Shown here: positions 45,798 to 55,299 of the stretch, piece after piece
Layout of the letters: every line of letters starts with the position of its first letter
How positions within the stretch are numbered: position 1 is the stretch's first letter
NCBI RefSeq assembly: GCF_019977275.1
Contig: NZ_AP024650.1
Span: 2,356,001-2,420,000 of the forward strand
Length of the DNA: 64,000 nt
Source of the DNA: Arthrobacter sp. StoSoilB19
Lineage (GTDB): Bacteria > Actinomycetota > Actinomycetes > Actinomycetales > Micrococcaceae
Direction of reading: 5' to 3'
Position numbers and translations under genes: made by a program
Notes under the pieces: generated by a model
Databases searched by the model: none
What the model was told of the DNA's origin: nothing
What the model saw: only the letters and a program-made list of their open reading frames with translations

Positions 45798-48221
45798 TCA
45801 GACGGCTTGTTCGTTGGCAGCCCGCGCCTCTGCTGCCGCAATAACCGGAAGCGTCCGCACGTACGTGTCCGGGTTCAGGGACACCGAATCGATCCCCTGG
45901 CTGACCAGGAACTCCGCAAGGTCCGGATGGTTGCTGGGCCCTTGTCCACAGATGCCGATCTTGATGCCGGCGGCATGGGCCTTGCTGATCGCCTGGGCAA
46001 TCATGGACATTACTGCCGGATCCCGCTCATCGAACAACCCGGCTAGTTCCTCCGAATCGCGGTCCACCCCCAGGACCAGCTGGGTGAGGTCGTTGGAACC
46101 GATGGAAAAACCGTCAAAACGCTTGGCGAATTCCTCTGCCAGGACCACGTTGGATGGGATCTCACACATCATGTAGAGCTGGAGCCCTTCGGCGCCGCGG
46201 ACCAGCCCGTGCTCTTCCATGGCCTGGATGACCTGGTCCGCTTCCCGCACGGTGCGGCAGAAGGGGACCATGACAATCACGTTGCCGAACCCGGCCTGCT
46301 CCCGGACGCGTTTGAGGGCCTTGCACTCCAGCGCGAATCCTTCCCGGTAGGCGTTGCTGTAGTAGCGGGAGGCGCCGCGGAACCCCAGCATGGGGTTTTC
46401 CTCGGGACGTTCGAAAGCGCTGCCGCCGATCAGGTGGCTGTACTCGTTGCTCTTGAAGTCGCTCAACCGGACGATCACCGGTTTGGGATGGAAGGGGGCG
46501 GCGATCTTGGCGATCCCCGTGGCCAGCACGTCGATGAAGTACTCCTGCGGGTCCTGGTAGCCGCTGGTGAGCTGCCGGATGAGCGCGGCCTCCTGGGGGT
46601 CTGACACCCGTTCCGGATGGACCAGGGCCATGGGGTGGATGCGGATCAGGTTGTTGATGATGAACTCCATCCGGGCCAGGCCTACGCCGTCCGCAGGCAG
46701 CCGCCACCACTTGAACGCGGCGGCCGGGCTGGCGATGTTGATCATCACGTCCGTGCGGGTGGCCGGGAGGGCGTGCATGTCCACGTCCTCCACGGAGAAC
46801 TCCAGCAGCCCTTCGTAGACGCGGCCCTCTTCGCCTTCCGCGCAGGACAGGGTGACCTGGCCGCCGTCGGGAAGGACCTCTGTGGCGTTGCGCGTTCCCA
46901 CCACTGCGGGCACGCCCAGTTCGCGGCTGACAATGGCGGCGTGGCTGGTTGTGCCGCCGTGGTCCGTGATGATGCCCGCGGCCCGCTTCATGACGGGAAC
47001 CCAGTCCGGGTCCGTCATCCGGGTGACCAGCACGGAGCCGTCCACGAATGATTCGATGTCCTTGGCATCCCGCACCACGCACGCCTGGCCGCGCGCGACC
47101 GAATCTCCGATGGCGGCGCCGGTGACCAGGACCTTCCCGGGCCCTGCAAGGTGGTAGGTCCGGAAAGTTGATGTGCTCCGGCGGGCCTGGACGGTCTCCG
47201 GCCGTGCCTGCACCATGAAGAGTTCGCCGGTGACCCCGTCCTTGGCCCACTCCATATCCATGGGCCGGCCGTAATGTTCCTCCACCGCGACGGCCCAGCG
47301 GGCCAACAGGACAATCTCGCGGTCATCCAGTACCCGTGAGCTCTGCTCCCGCCCGGTCGTCTCCACCATCATGGTCCTGGCATCGCCACCGCGGCTGTAC
47401 ACCATTTTGCGTTCCTTGGCACCGACTTGCCGCTCGATCACGGGGCTGAAGCGCCGGTCTGCAAGGAGCGGCTTGAACACCTGGTACTTGTCCGGGTTGA
47501 TGGTGCCCTGGACCACCGTCTCCCCCAGCCCCCAGGCGGCGCTGATGACCACCACGCCGGGAAAGCCGGACTCCGTGTCGATCGAAAACATCACCCCTGA
47601 TGCGCCAAGGTCCGAGCGGACCATGCGCTGCACTCCAACGGACAGGGCAACGTCGAGGTGGTCGTAACCCTTCATTTCGCGGTAGCTGATGGCACGGTCC
47701 GTGAACAGGGAGGCGTAGCAGCGCCGGCACGCCTCCAGGACCGCGCGCTCCCCGGCCACGTTCAGGAAGGTTTCCTGCTGGCCGGCGAAACTGGCGTCCG
47801 GGAGGTCCTCGGCCGTGGCACTGCTGCGGACCGCAACGGCCACTTGGTCTTGCCCGGTGCGCTGGCAGAGGGCCCGGTAGTGCTCCTGGATGTCGGCAGT
47901 GATGTCCGCCGGGAAGGTGGCCTGCAGGAACAGTTCGCGGATCGCCGCCCCGGCCTGCCGAAGTGTTGCTGCCCCGGCGCGGTGGTCCTCCATGTGCTTC
48001 CTGATCCGGGGCTCCAGGCTGTTGGCAGCAAGGAAAGCGCGGTAGGCGGTGGCCGTGGTGGCGAACCCTTCCGGAACCCGGACTCCTGCCGGCTGCAGCG
48101 CACGGCTCAACTCCCCCAAGGAGGCGTTCTTTCCCCCTACGGAGGGGATGTCCGCGATCCCGGTTTCTTCAAGCCATTTGACGCTGACATCGGCCAGGGA
48201 CGTTTCTGCAGCGGCGGTCAT
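45798..48221 (-). CDS. ppsA: Phosphoenolpyruvate synthase
   Basis: An 807-aa PEP synthase that makes phosphoenolpyruvate, AMP and phosphate from pyruvate and ATP. It has the ATP-grasp N-terminal domain (VGGKNASLGEL, VAVRSSATAEDLPDASFAGQ), the phosphohistidine swivel domain GGTTSHAAIVSRELG, and a PEP/pyruvate-binding TIM barrel ending with KIGICGQGPSNHPD (catalytic Cys). A PEP synthase/pyruvate phosphate dikinase-like gene also occurs in the mycobacterial DosR regulon. It begins 48 bp after the divergently oriented end of the P-type ATPase gene region; a DevR-like site lies there. Confidence 0.95.
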   Translation of the reverse strand: MTAAAETSLADVSVKWLEETGIADIPSVGGKNASLGELSRALQPAGVRVPEGFATTATAYRAFLAANSLEPRIRKHMEDHRAGAATLRQAGAAIRELFLQATFPADITADIQEHYRALCQRTGQDQVAVAVRSSATAEDLPDASFAGQQETFLNVAGERAVLEACRRCYASLFTDRAISYREMKGYDHLDVALSVGVQRMVRSDLGASGVMFSIDTESGFPGVVVISAAWGLGETVVQGTINPDKYQVFKPLLADRRFSPVIERQVGAKERKMVYSRGGDARTMMVETTGREQSSRVLDDREIVLLARWAVAVEEHYGRPMDMEWAKDGVTGELFMVQARPETVQARRSTSTFRTYHLAGPGKVLVTGAAIGDSVARGQACVVRDAKDIESFVDGSVLVTRMTDPDWVPVMKRAAGIITDHGGTTSHAAIVSRELGVPAVVGTRNATEVLPDGGQVTLSCAEGEEGRVYEGLLEFSVEDVDMHALPATRTDVMINIASPAAAFKWWRLPADGVGLARMEFIINNLIRIHPMALVHPERVSDPQEAALIRQLTSGYQDPQEYFIDVLATGIAKIAAPFHPKPVIVRLSDFKSNEYSHLIGGSAFERPEENPMLGFRGASRYYSNAYREGFALECKALKRVREQAGFGNVIVMVPFCRTVREADQVIQAMEEHGLVRGAEGLQLYMMCEIPSNVVLAEEFAKRFDGFSIGSNDLTQLVLGVDRDSEELAGLFDERDPAVMSMIAQAISKAHAAGIKIGICGQGPSNHPDLAEFLVSQGIDSVSLNPDTYVRTLPVIAAAEARAANEQAV

Positions 48222-48259
48222 GGCTCGATTCTGGCCTTGGTGGCGCCGGGGCAGGCAGA

Positions 48260-48273
48260 GTCTTTGGTCCTAG
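48260..48273. promoter_or_regulatory. DevR/DosR-like box before ppsA
   Basis: GTCTTTGGTCCTAG (plus strand) overlapping the stop codon of the upstream ATPase gene, 38 bp before the minus-strand ppsA start. It is almost the same as the near-palindrome at 55430. Confidence 0.5.
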
Positions 48274-50825
48274 CTCCGCCGCAGGCGCGCCCGGGCCGCT
48301 TTGTGGATCCAGTCTGCAAGAAGGACAGCGGGGGCCGCGAGAAGTGCCAGGAGGAAGCCCAGGGGAGGCGGCGGGGCCTGGCCCAACAGCGTTGCAAGGT
48401 AGGGCAGGAACAGGCACACCGCAAGGATGGCCAGTTCCGCAAGAACTGCCCATACCAGAAGCCGGTTGGTACCCCATCCCAGCTTCCAGGGCGGCACGGT
48501 GGCGCTCCGGCAGGCAAAGGCGTTGGCCAGCTGTCCCAGGACCACGGCGGTAAAGGCGGCGCCGGAGGCAGCCATGAGGAGCCCGGGCTGGGGAACCTGC
48601 CCCCGGATCCACCCGCCGGCAGCGAGGACAACGGAGAAGACGGCCATTTCCATGGCGGCCTCCGTGGGACCCAGGATGCAGAAGACACGGATGATCAGTT
48701 GCCGGTCCATCAGGTGCCGGCGTTCGGGCGGACGCGCCAAAACACGCCGGCCGGGCGGTTCGGCGCCAAGGGCCAGCGCGGGCAGCAGGTCGGTGCCAAT
48801 GTCCAGGGCAAGGATTTGAAGGACACCGAGGGCAAGCGGGAAGTGGCCGCCGGAGAGCGCCCAGATGACAAAGGGAGTCAGCTCCGCCACGTTGTCGGTG
48901 AGATGGTAGGTGAGGAACCGGTGGATGTTGGCGTAGGTTGCCCTTCCTTGTTCGATGGCTGCCACGATGGTGGCGAAATGGTCGTCCAGGAGGACCAAAT
49001 CCGCGGCCTCCCGCGCCACGTCAGTTCCGCTCCGCCCCATGGCCACGCCGATGTCGGCTTCGCGAAGGGCCGGGCCATCGTTGACGCCGTCGCCGGTCAT
49101 GGCCACCACATGCCCACGGGCCTGCAGCGCCTTGGCCACGCGGAGCTTCTGTTCGGGCGAGACCCTGCTGACCACCACTCCGTCACGGTCCAGGAGTGCG
49201 CCGAGTATTTGCTCGTCCGCCGGAAGGTCTGCGCCTTCCAACACGTATTCAGGCGTTCCGGCAAGGCCGATCTGCCGGGCGATCGCTGCCGCCGTGGCAG
49301 GGTGGTCGCCGGTGATCATGGCGACCTTCAGGCCCGCCTGCCGCGCCGTTCGGATGACGTTGCCCACATCCGGCCGGGGCGGATCCTGCAGTCCGATCAG
49401 GCCCAGGAGTTCCATGTCCGTTTCAAGTTCTGCGGCAGGGCTGGTCTGCCAGGTTTCGGGTGCTCCCGCGAGACGCCGCCGTGCCACCGCAATGACGCGC
49501 AGGCCACGCGTTGCCATCACCTCTACCTGTTCCTTGACCTGACCCGGCACGGATTCACACAGTGGGAGCACGGTTTCGGGGGCACCCTTGCAAAACAGCT
49601 CGGGCCCCACAAGGGCAGACTCCCTGCGCCGCACCGGATCGAACGGCAGCCGGCGCGATGCCGCGGGCCCGGACCCGGCGCCTGTCAGCCGGCGGGCCAG
49701 CACGTCCACGGCAGCTTCCATCGGGTCACCCTGTGCACGCCACTGTCCATCGTGCAGCTCGGCCCTGCCCTGTGAAGCGGTGCGGGCGGCGAGCGCCGCC
49801 TGGGCCGCCCTGGCCGTTCCCCGGCCCTCGATGTGCGCGTCCGGGTCATACCCCTGGCCCGTCACATGGACGGCCCCTTCCAGGGTGAAGACCTCGACGG
49901 CGTTCATTCGGTTCTGCGTCAGGGTCCCGGTTTTGTCGGTGCAGATGAAGGTGGTTGAGCCCAGGGTTTCCACGGCTTCGAGGTTGCGGACCAGGCCGTT
50001 GCGGGACGCCATGCGCTGGGCACCCATGGCCAGGGACAGCGTGACAGTGGGCAGGAGCCCTTCCGGGACCAGGGCCACGGCCACGCCGATCGAGAACAGG
50101 AAGGAATCCCGCCACTGAAAGCCCACCAGCAGCGACGCCAGGAAGAAGACCGCTGCGATACCCAGCGCCATGCCCGCAGTGACGCGGACAATCCGCCGCA
50201 GTTCCAGGGACAGCGGCGTAGGGGGAGGAACCGCTCCGCTGGTGAGGGCGGCAATTCCGGCCAGCCTGGTCCTGGCTCCCGTGGCGGACACGGCGGCCTC
50301 TCCGTAGCCGTTAACCAGGAAGGTACCGCCCCACGCCGCGTCACCTGCGGCTTTCGGCACTGGCTCGCTTTCGCCCGTCAGCATGGATTCATCCATTTCG
50401 CAGGCCGATGCTGACAGCAGGACCATGTCTGCAGGCACACGGTCACCGGCACTGAGCAGCACCACGTCGTCAACCACCAGCTCGCTGGCGTGGACCTTGC
50501 GCACCGTCCCGTCCCGCCGCACCACCACGTCGGCGGGCAGCAGGCCGCGCAGCCTTGCGGCGGCATGCTGGGCGCGTTCCTGCTGGATGTGGGCGAACAC
50601 CCCGTTGACAATGACGACGACGATGATCGCCACGGCCAGCTGCGGCATGTCCGCAACGAATGCCAGCGCGGCGGCGCACCACAGCATGAGGGCGAAGAAG
50701 TGCGTCATCTCCCCCCACAGCTTTCGCCATTGCGGGACGGGTTTCTCTGCCGGGAGCTGGTTGGGGCCCGCCTGCTTCAGGAGTTGCGCTGCCCGTTCGG
50801 AGCTCAGGCCCTCCGCAGTCCTCAC
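48270..50825 (-). CDS. P2-type cation-transporting P-type ATPase
   Basis: An 851-aa P2-type ATPase with A-domain EMDESMLTGESEPVPK, M4 VALVPEGLLPTVTLSLAMGAQRM, phosphorylation motif CTDKTGTLTQNRM, and P-domain MTGDGVNDGPALREADIGVAMG. PEGLLPT resembles the Na+/K+ or broad P2C/P2A bacterial pumps; the ion is uncertain. The GTG start at 50825 overlaps the stop of the upstream Usp gene (GTGA), so the pump is translated together with a Usp. An ATG at 50882 would give a long overlap and a Pro/Gly-rich N-terminus. Confidence 0.88.
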   Translation of the reverse strand: MRTAEGLSSERAAQLLKQAGPNQLPAEKPVPQWRKLWGEMTHFFALMLWCAAALAFVADMPQLAVAIIVVVIVNGVFAHIQQERAQHAAARLRGLLPADVVVRRDGTVRKVHASELVVDDVVLLSAGDRVPADMVLLSASACEMDESMLTGESEPVPKAAGDAAWGGTFLVNGYGEAAVSATGARTRLAGIAALTSGAVPPPTPLSLELRRIVRVTAGMALGIAAVFFLASLLVGFQWRDSFLFSIGVAVALVPEGLLPTVTLSLAMGAQRMASRNGLVRNLEAVETLGSTTFICTDKTGTLTQNRMNAVEVFTLEGAVHVTGQGYDPDAHIEGRGTARAAQAALAARTASQGRAELHDGQWRAQGDPMEAAVDVLARRLTGAGSGPAASRRLPFDPVRRRESALVGPELFCKGAPETVLPLCESVPGQVKEQVEVMATRGLRVIAVARRRLAGAPETWQTSPAAELETDMELLGLIGLQDPPRPDVGNVIRTARQAGLKVAMITGDHPATAAAIARQIGLAGTPEYVLEGADLPADEQILGALLDRDGVVVSRVSPEQKLRVAKALQARGHVVAMTGDGVNDGPALREADIGVAMGRSGTDVAREAADLVLLDDHFATIVAAIEQGRATYANIHRFLTYHLTDNVAELTPFVIWALSGGHFPLALGVLQILALDIGTDLLPALALGAEPPGRRVLARPPERRHLMDRQLIIRVFCILGPTEAAMEMAVFSVVLAAGGWIRGQVPQPGLLMAASGAAFTAVVLGQLANAFACRSATVPPWKLGWGTNRLLVWAVLAELAILAVCLFLPYLATLLGQAPPPPLGFLLALLAAPAVLLADWIHKAARARLRRS

Positions 50826-51283
50826 ACAGCGTCCGCCTCCTGGCCCACCAGGAGCACCGGGCAGGTGGAGTGGGCCGCGCATGCCTTGCTCACCGATCCC
50901 ATGGACGACTTAAGCAGGCCGCCTTCGCCATGCCTTCCAACAACCAGCATCTGCGCGCGGCGGCTCTCCTCCACCAGCACTTTCGCCGGGGGGCCGAACT
51001 TGATGGTCACGTCGATGTTTTCGGGCCGTTCCCCGGAGAAGGCCCGGCCCAGGGCATCTTCGACCAGGCGCCCGGCGGCGTCCTCAAGCCTGGCGGTGAA
51101 CTGCCGGTCCGCCCCTTCCAGGCGGGACATCACCAGGTAGTCCGGCATTCCGACGCATGAAATGACTTCCAGCCGCGTGCCCAGGCGGGCTGCCAGCGTG
51201 CCCGCATAGCGCAGGGCTGCGGAGGAGTATTCGGATCCGTCCACACCTACAATGACGGGTTTGGCCCCTGTTTCTGCGTTCAT
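50822..51283 (-). CDS. Universal stress protein, single domain
   Basis: A 153-aa Usp. KPVIVGVDGSEYSSAALRYA begins the fold and VVGRHGEGGLLKSSMGSVS is the G-2X-G-9X-GS nucleotide loop. ATG 51283 begins the conserved part. Box 5 lies 35 bp upstream, and the gene is translationally coupled to the P-type ATPase downstream, which suggests that the Usp modulates the pump or responds to the same signal. Confidence 0.93.
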   Translation of the reverse strand: MNAETGAKPVIVGVDGSEYSSAALRYAGTLAARLGTRLEVISCVGMPDYLVMSRLEGADRQFTARLEDAAGRLVEDALGRAFSGERPENIDVTIKFGPPAKVLVEESRRAQMLVVGRHGEGGLLKSSMGSVSKACAAHSTCPVLLVGQEADAV

Positions 51284-51317
51284 GGACACCACAATCCCGG
51301 CTGCGGGCGGCGCTGGG

Positions 51318-51331
51318 AAGGGCCAAAAGTC
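51318..51331 (-). promoter_or_regulatory. DevR/DosR-like box 5
   Basis: On the minus strand GACTTTTGGCCCTT, 35 bp before the Usp start. Its first 13 bases are identical to box 1. Confidence 0.65.
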
Positions 51332-51389
51332 ATGCCCGGCGGCCACACCACCTCCCGCTCCGGGCAGGCCTGGCGGAAGGAAGCCGGCA

Positions 51390-53321
51390 TCAACCGCGTT
51401 GCCGTGCCTCGTCCGCTCCGCGCAATGCCCTGAGTCCGTTCAGGATGGTGGCCAGGTCAACCACCTCCTGCAGGAGGGCACCGGCAACAGCGGGAATGAA
51501 ACCCGTCATGGCGATGGCCATCAGGATGAGGCTGAGCCCGATCCCAGTCCAGATACTTACCAGGGCCACAGCCACGGTCCGCTTTCCAATGGCCACGGCC
51601 AGGGCCACCTTGGACAGGTCATCGAGCATGATCACCACGTCCGCGGACTCGCTGGCCGCGGTGGCCCCCTTGGCACCCATCGCGATCCCAACGTCGGCGG
51701 CGGCAAGGACCGGGGCATCGTTGACGCCGTCACCCACCATCAGGACGGGTCGTTCCAGGATGGCCGCAACCGTGTTGACCTTGTCCTCCGGAAGGCATTC
51801 GGCCTGGACGTGGCTCATTCCCGCTTCCTCGGCGATGTGGGCAGCCGTCGCGTGGGCATCACCGGTCAGCAGCATGGTGTTCCGCACGCCCAGCCTGTGC
51901 AGGCGCGCCAGGGTGTCCACGGCGTTGCGGCGCAACGGGTCCTTCATGATCAGTGCACCCGCGTACTCGCCGTTGACCGCCACGTGGACTGCCAACTGGC
52001 CACTCTGGACTGCTGCTTCCCGGTATCCGCTGGCCGAACTGCGGATCAGGGCGGCTTTTCCCACCACCACCTGCTGGCCGTCGCAGACAGCTTCAACCCC
52101 GTGCGTGGCGTTTTCGGTCGCCTGCTGCACCTGCAGCAGTTCAATGTTCGCTGCCTTGGCGGCTTCGATCACGGATGCTGCCAGCACGTGGGAGGAATAC
52201 TGCTCGGCGGAGGCCGCCAGCTGCAGGATCTTCCGGCTGCCAAGGGCTTCCCCCGGGCCCGGCGCCACCTGGATCCCGTCCAGGACCGGGCGGCCGGAGG
52301 TGAGTGTTCCAGTCTTGTCGAACACAGCTGTCTGCGCCTTGGCAAGCTGCTCCAGGCTTCTGGTGTTCTTGATGATGATGCCCTTGTGGGCGGCCTGGCT
52401 GGTTCCAGCCAGGAATGCCACCGGCGCTGCGATCAGGAGCGGGCACGGGGTGGCCACCACCAGCACCTGGGCAAAGCGGAGCGGCTCACCTGACAGGAAC
52501 CAGCCGGCCCCGGCCATGGCCAGGGCGAGGAGGGTAAAGGGAACCGCGTAGCGGTCAGCGAGCCGGACTACCGGCGCACGGCTGTTGGACGCTTCCTCCA
52601 CCAGGGCGATGATCCGGCTGTACTGGGAGTCAGCCGCGGTGGCCGCCGCCCGCATGCGGATGGCGGCCACGCCGTTCACCGAACCACTCAGCAGCAGCTC
52701 CCCCTTGCTACGCTCCACCGGCAGGCTCTCCCCCGTCAGCGATGATTCGTCCATGCTTGCTGAATCGGACAGGAGTTCGCCGTCAACAGGTACCAGCTCG
52801 GAGGGGCGGACCACCAGCACGTCCCCGGGCACCACCTCGCCTATCGGGGTGTCCTCCAGGACTGTGTCGGCACTTTCCCTGTGGGCAAAGCGGGGAGCCC
52901 GGTCCAGCAGGGACCGCAATTCACGCGCGGCGCGTCCCTGGGCAAAGTTTTCCAGTGCCTCCCCGCCGGTGAGCATCAGGATCACCACCAGGGCCGCGAG
53001 GTACTCACCCACGGCCACCGTGCTTGCAACCGCCATCAGGGCCAGCAGGTCGATGCCCCAGCGTCCCTCCCGCAATGACCGGACCATGCCGGCCGCCCGC
53101 GCCACCACGATGATGGCAGCGTAGGCCGAGGCGAGCACGCGGACCTGCAGTTCCAGCCCAAACTGCAGCAGCACCAGGGCGGCAAGGAGTACCAGGCAGG
53201 TCAGCGCGACGACGGGATACCGCCGGAGGAAGCCCCACACCTTCTGCACGGGCGAGCCGACGCGTTCCTCGACCTCAACGTTGCCGGCGGTTGCCGCAGG
53301 CGGGACGGCCTGCTTTCTCAT
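51390..53321 (-). CDS. P1B-type (heavy-metal) P-type ATPase
   Basis: A 643-aa metal-transporting ATPase without an N-terminal HMA domain. The transport-helix motif is VVATPCPLLIAAP, i.e. TPC in place of the CPC of Cu/Zn pumps. A-domain SMDESSLTGESLPVE, phosphorylation motif AVFDKTGTLTSGRP and MVGDGVNDAPVLAAADVGIA are intact. The usual HP dipeptide in the N-domain appears as SSHVLAAS (His-Val). The metal is uncertain. ATG 53321. The promoter region is shared with the divergent flavodoxin gene and carries box 6. Confidence 0.88.
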   Translation of the reverse strand: MRKQAVPPAATAGNVEVEERVGSPVQKVWGFLRRYPVVALTCLVLLAALVLLQFGLELQVRVLASAYAAIIVVARAAGMVRSLREGRWGIDLLALMAVASTVAVGEYLAALVVILMLTGGEALENFAQGRAARELRSLLDRAPRFAHRESADTVLEDTPIGEVVPGDVLVVRPSELVPVDGELLSDSASMDESSLTGESLPVERSKGELLLSGSVNGVAAIRMRAAATAADSQYSRIIALVEEASNSRAPVVRLADRYAVPFTLLALAMAGAGWFLSGEPLRFAQVLVVATPCPLLIAAPVAFLAGTSQAAHKGIIIKNTRSLEQLAKAQTAVFDKTGTLTSGRPVLDGIQVAPGPGEALGSRKILQLAASAEQYSSHVLAASVIEAAKAANIELLQVQQATENATHGVEAVCDGQQVVVGKAALIRSSASGYREAAVQSGQLAVHVAVNGEYAGALIMKDPLRRNAVDTLARLHRLGVRNTMLLTGDAHATAAHIAEEAGMSHVQAECLPEDKVNTVAAILERPVLMVGDGVNDAPVLAAADVGIAMGAKGATAASESADVVIMLDDLSKVALAVAIGKRTVAVALVSIWTGIGLSLILMAIAMTGFIPAVAGALLQEVVDLATILNGLRALRGADEARQRG

Positions 53322-53396
53322 TCAGGACACTTTCAACATGGGCGGTAGCGGTCCTCACACATAAAACTGAAGCTATCCTGATGCCGGCAGTACGGC

Positions 53397-53438
53397 TAGG
53401 GCATTAGGCCCCGGCCGGCGGCATGACCTTTGGCCCTG
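53397..53438. promoter_or_regulatory. DevR/DosR-like box 6 in a divergent promoter
   Basis: GACCTTTGGCCCTG (53425-53438) lies 67 bp before the flavodoxin start and 103 bp before the divergent P1B ATPase start. A second candidate, GGGCATTAGGCCC, lies at 53399-53411. Two sites could serve the two directions. Confidence 0.65.
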
Positions 53439-53504
53439 CCCCGCCGGCGGCCCCGGGAGCATGGTTGAGGGGCAACATGCCGCCTATCCGGACCGGGAGC
53501 CTCC

Positions 53505-53957
53505 ATGAAAGCCGTCGTCCTCTATGACTCCGCGTATGGAAACACCGAGACCATCGCCGAGGCGATGGCATCGCGCCTGGGGCGGGACGCGGCCGCTGTT
53601 CACGTTGACGGTTTTGATGCCGACGCCCTGCACCCGGGTGACCTGCTCGTCGTCGGCAGCCCCATCAACGGCTGGAAGCCGACTGCCCGGATCACCGAAA
53701 CGCTGGCAGACCTTGGGCGCCGGGGACTGGCCGGGGTGAAGGCAGCAGCCTTCGATACGAGGGTGAAGCTGTTCATCCACGGCGACGCTGCCAGGAAGAT
53801 GACGAAGGCACTGACGGAGGCAGGTGCCAGCATCGTTGGCGGACCCATGGCTTTCTACGTCAAAGGCAGCGAGGGCCCGCTGGTCGACGGTGAGGCCGAG
53901 CGGGCGGCAGCCTGGGCCGCCGGACTTGCGGCCGGGGCGGGCAACGGTACTGCATAG
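53505..53957 (+). CDS. Flavodoxin-fold protein
   Basis: A 150-aa flavodoxin-like FMN protein: VVLYDSAYGNTETIAEAMA is the phosphate-binding loop, LLVVGSPINGWKPT the second FMN contact, and AAFDTRVKL the central strand. It probably carries low-potential electrons or acts as a small redox enzyme. ATG 53505 follows GGGAGCC. It is divergent from the P1B ATPase. Confidence 0.9.
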   Translation: MKAVVLYDSAYGNTETIAEAMASRLGRDAAAVHVDGFDADALHPGDLLVVGSPINGWKPTARITETLADLGRRGLAGVKAAAFDTRVKLFIHGDAARKMTKALTEAGASIVGGPMAFYVKGSEGPLVDGEAERAAAWAAGLAAGAGNGTA

Positions 53958-53974
53958 GCGGGGACGCTGTTACT

Positions 53975-54337
53975 TTGCAGCCGTGGACGGTAGAGCGGTT
54001 CTTCGCCGGCGCTCCGGACGCCCTTGGGCTCTACCAGGCAGCGGAGCGGATGGCGGCGGAGCTGGGCCCCCATGAGGTCCGGGTCGGAAAGAGCCAAATC
54101 TCGTTCCGCCGGCGCCGGGGCTACGCCTACCTGTGGCGGCCCGGGGTCTACGTGAATTCCCCGGTTCCGCTGGTCCTATCCCTCGCGCTGCCGCGGAACC
54201 TGGGCTCGCCGCGCTTCAAGCAGGTCGTCCACCCGGCGAAAGGAACCTGGATGCACCATCTGGAGCTCACGGACAGTTCCCAACTCGATGCCGAGGTCCG
54301 CGGTTGGCTGCTCGAAGCGTATGAGGCTGCGGCCTGA
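53975..54337 (+). CDS. DUF5655-like protein
   Basis: A 120-aa protein resembling the DUF5655 family: WTVERFFAGAPDALGLYQA, GPHEVRVGKSQISFRRRRGYAY and VVHPAKGTWMHHLEL. It is a small soluble domain of unknown function. The best start is TTG 53975 with GGGGA upstream; no in-frame ATG or GTG lies near. It follows the flavodoxin gene by 17 bp and is probably cotranscribed. Confidence 0.72.
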   Translation: MQPWTVERFFAGAPDALGLYQAAERMAAELGPHEVRVGKSQISFRRRRGYAYLWRPGVYVNSPVPLVLSLALPRNLGSPRFKQVVHPAKGTWMHHLELTDSSQLDAEVRGWLLEAYEAAA

Positions 54338-54344
54338 CTGGCAT

Positions 54345-54360
54345 GCCCTTTAGAGTCCTA
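54345..54360 (+). promoter_or_regulatory. Possible weak DevR-like site before the GyrI-like gene
   Basis: GCCCTTTAGAGTCCTA, 41 bp before the start at 54402, has the spacing of the other sites but several mismatches. Confidence 0.3.
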
Positions 54361-54401
54361 TGGCCCTTTCACGTTGGCCGCGGGATGGCAAGGCTGGGGG
54401 C

Positions 54402-54872
54402 ATGACTGAAAATGGCCAGCAGCCGCGAAAGATCCATGTCACCGAACAACCCGTCGCCGTGGTCCGTGAACGGGTTCCCATGGACGCTCTGACGAGCTTC
54501 TTCAGCCGGGCCTTCGGTGCGGTGATGGCCGCGGTGCAAACGCAGGGCGTCAGCCCGGCAGGACCGCCGTTCGCGCTTTACCACGGCATTCCCGGCGCCA
54601 CGGTGGACGTCGAAGCCGGGTTCCCCGTCGCCGGGAACTTCCAGGGAACAGGCGAGGTGGCCCGCGGCGCGCTTCCCGATACTGACGCGTTCGAGGCCGT
54701 CCACACGGGCCCTTACGACACCCTCGGCAGCACGTACGATGCCATCCGCGAACGGATGGAAGCCGAGGGCGCTGCCCCTGCCGACACCATGTGGGAGTAC
54801 TACCTGACCGATCCGGAGCAGCAGCCGGATCCGGCCACGTGGCAGACCAGGGTCATCTGGCCGGTGGACTGA
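54402..54872 (+). CDS. GyrI-like (effector-binding domain) protein
   Basis: A 156-aa stand-alone GyrI-like/BmrR-type small-molecule-binding domain: IHVTEQPVAVVRERVPMDAL, FALYHGIPGATVDVEAGFPV, FEAVHTGPYDTLGSTYDAIR and TMWEYYLTDPEQQPDP. Such domains bind or hydrolyse amphipathic compounds or inhibit partners. No DNA-binding domain is attached. ATG 54402 is chosen over 54360 because conserved sequence begins soon after it. Confidence 0.85.
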   Translation: MTENGQQPRKIHVTEQPVAVVRERVPMDALTSFFSRAFGAVMAAVQTQGVSPAGPPFALYHGIPGATVDVEAGFPVAGNFQGTGEVARGALPDTDAFEAVHTGPYDTLGSTYDAIRERMEAEGAAPADTMWEYYLTDPEQQPDPATWQTRVIWPVD

Positions 54873-54912
54873 GTCCGCCAGGGTTTCGGCCGCCCCGGGG
54901 CCTGGTCCTGCA

Positions 54913-55299
54913 TTATCTTCCGGGGCCGCGACTGAAGGTGAGGTCCCAGGGCTGCACGCCGCGGCTGGTTTCGGACCACCCGTCGCGGGCCAGCTCCCGG
55001 CGGAGCTGGCTGAGGCTGGCCTGCATGCCGGGAGCCCACGCCTCTTCGGGAGGTGTCGGGTTCAGCGGCGGACCGGGAAACGTATCGCTGGCATAGAGCC
55101 GGCGTCCGTCCCCGGTCCTGGCCACAAACTGCAGTTGCGTCCGCCCGTACTGTGAGCCCAGCGTGTACAGGATCCGCGCCCACCACTTGCGCGATGCGGC
55201 GTCCTCCAGCTCTATCCGGAGCCGCTCCTCGGGACCGGGACCTGCGGATCCGGGAGCTGGTTTGCCTGGGCGGCCAGGTCGAGGTGCATCTGTCGTCAT
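54913..55299 (-). CDS. Hypothetical protein, 128 aa
   Basis: I do not recognise this 128-aa protein. The first 35 residues are Pro/Gly-rich. The rest contains RKWWARILYTLGSQYGRTQL, QFVARTGDGRRLYASDTFPG and LSQLRRELARDGWSETSRG, suggesting a compact alpha/beta domain. ATG 55299 has GGAGG upstream. It is convergent with the GyrI-like gene. Confidence 0.6.
   Translation of the reverse strand: MTTDAPRPGRPGKPAPGSAGPGPEERLRIELEDAASRKWWARILYTLGSQYGRTQLQFVARTGDGRRLYASDTFPGPPLNPTPPEEAWAPGMQASLSQLRRELARDGWSETSRGVQPWDLTFSRGPGR

Noticed and set aside
47658..49775. 705-codon plus-strand open frame
   Set aside because: Antisense to ppsA and a P-type ATPase with intact catalytic motifs.
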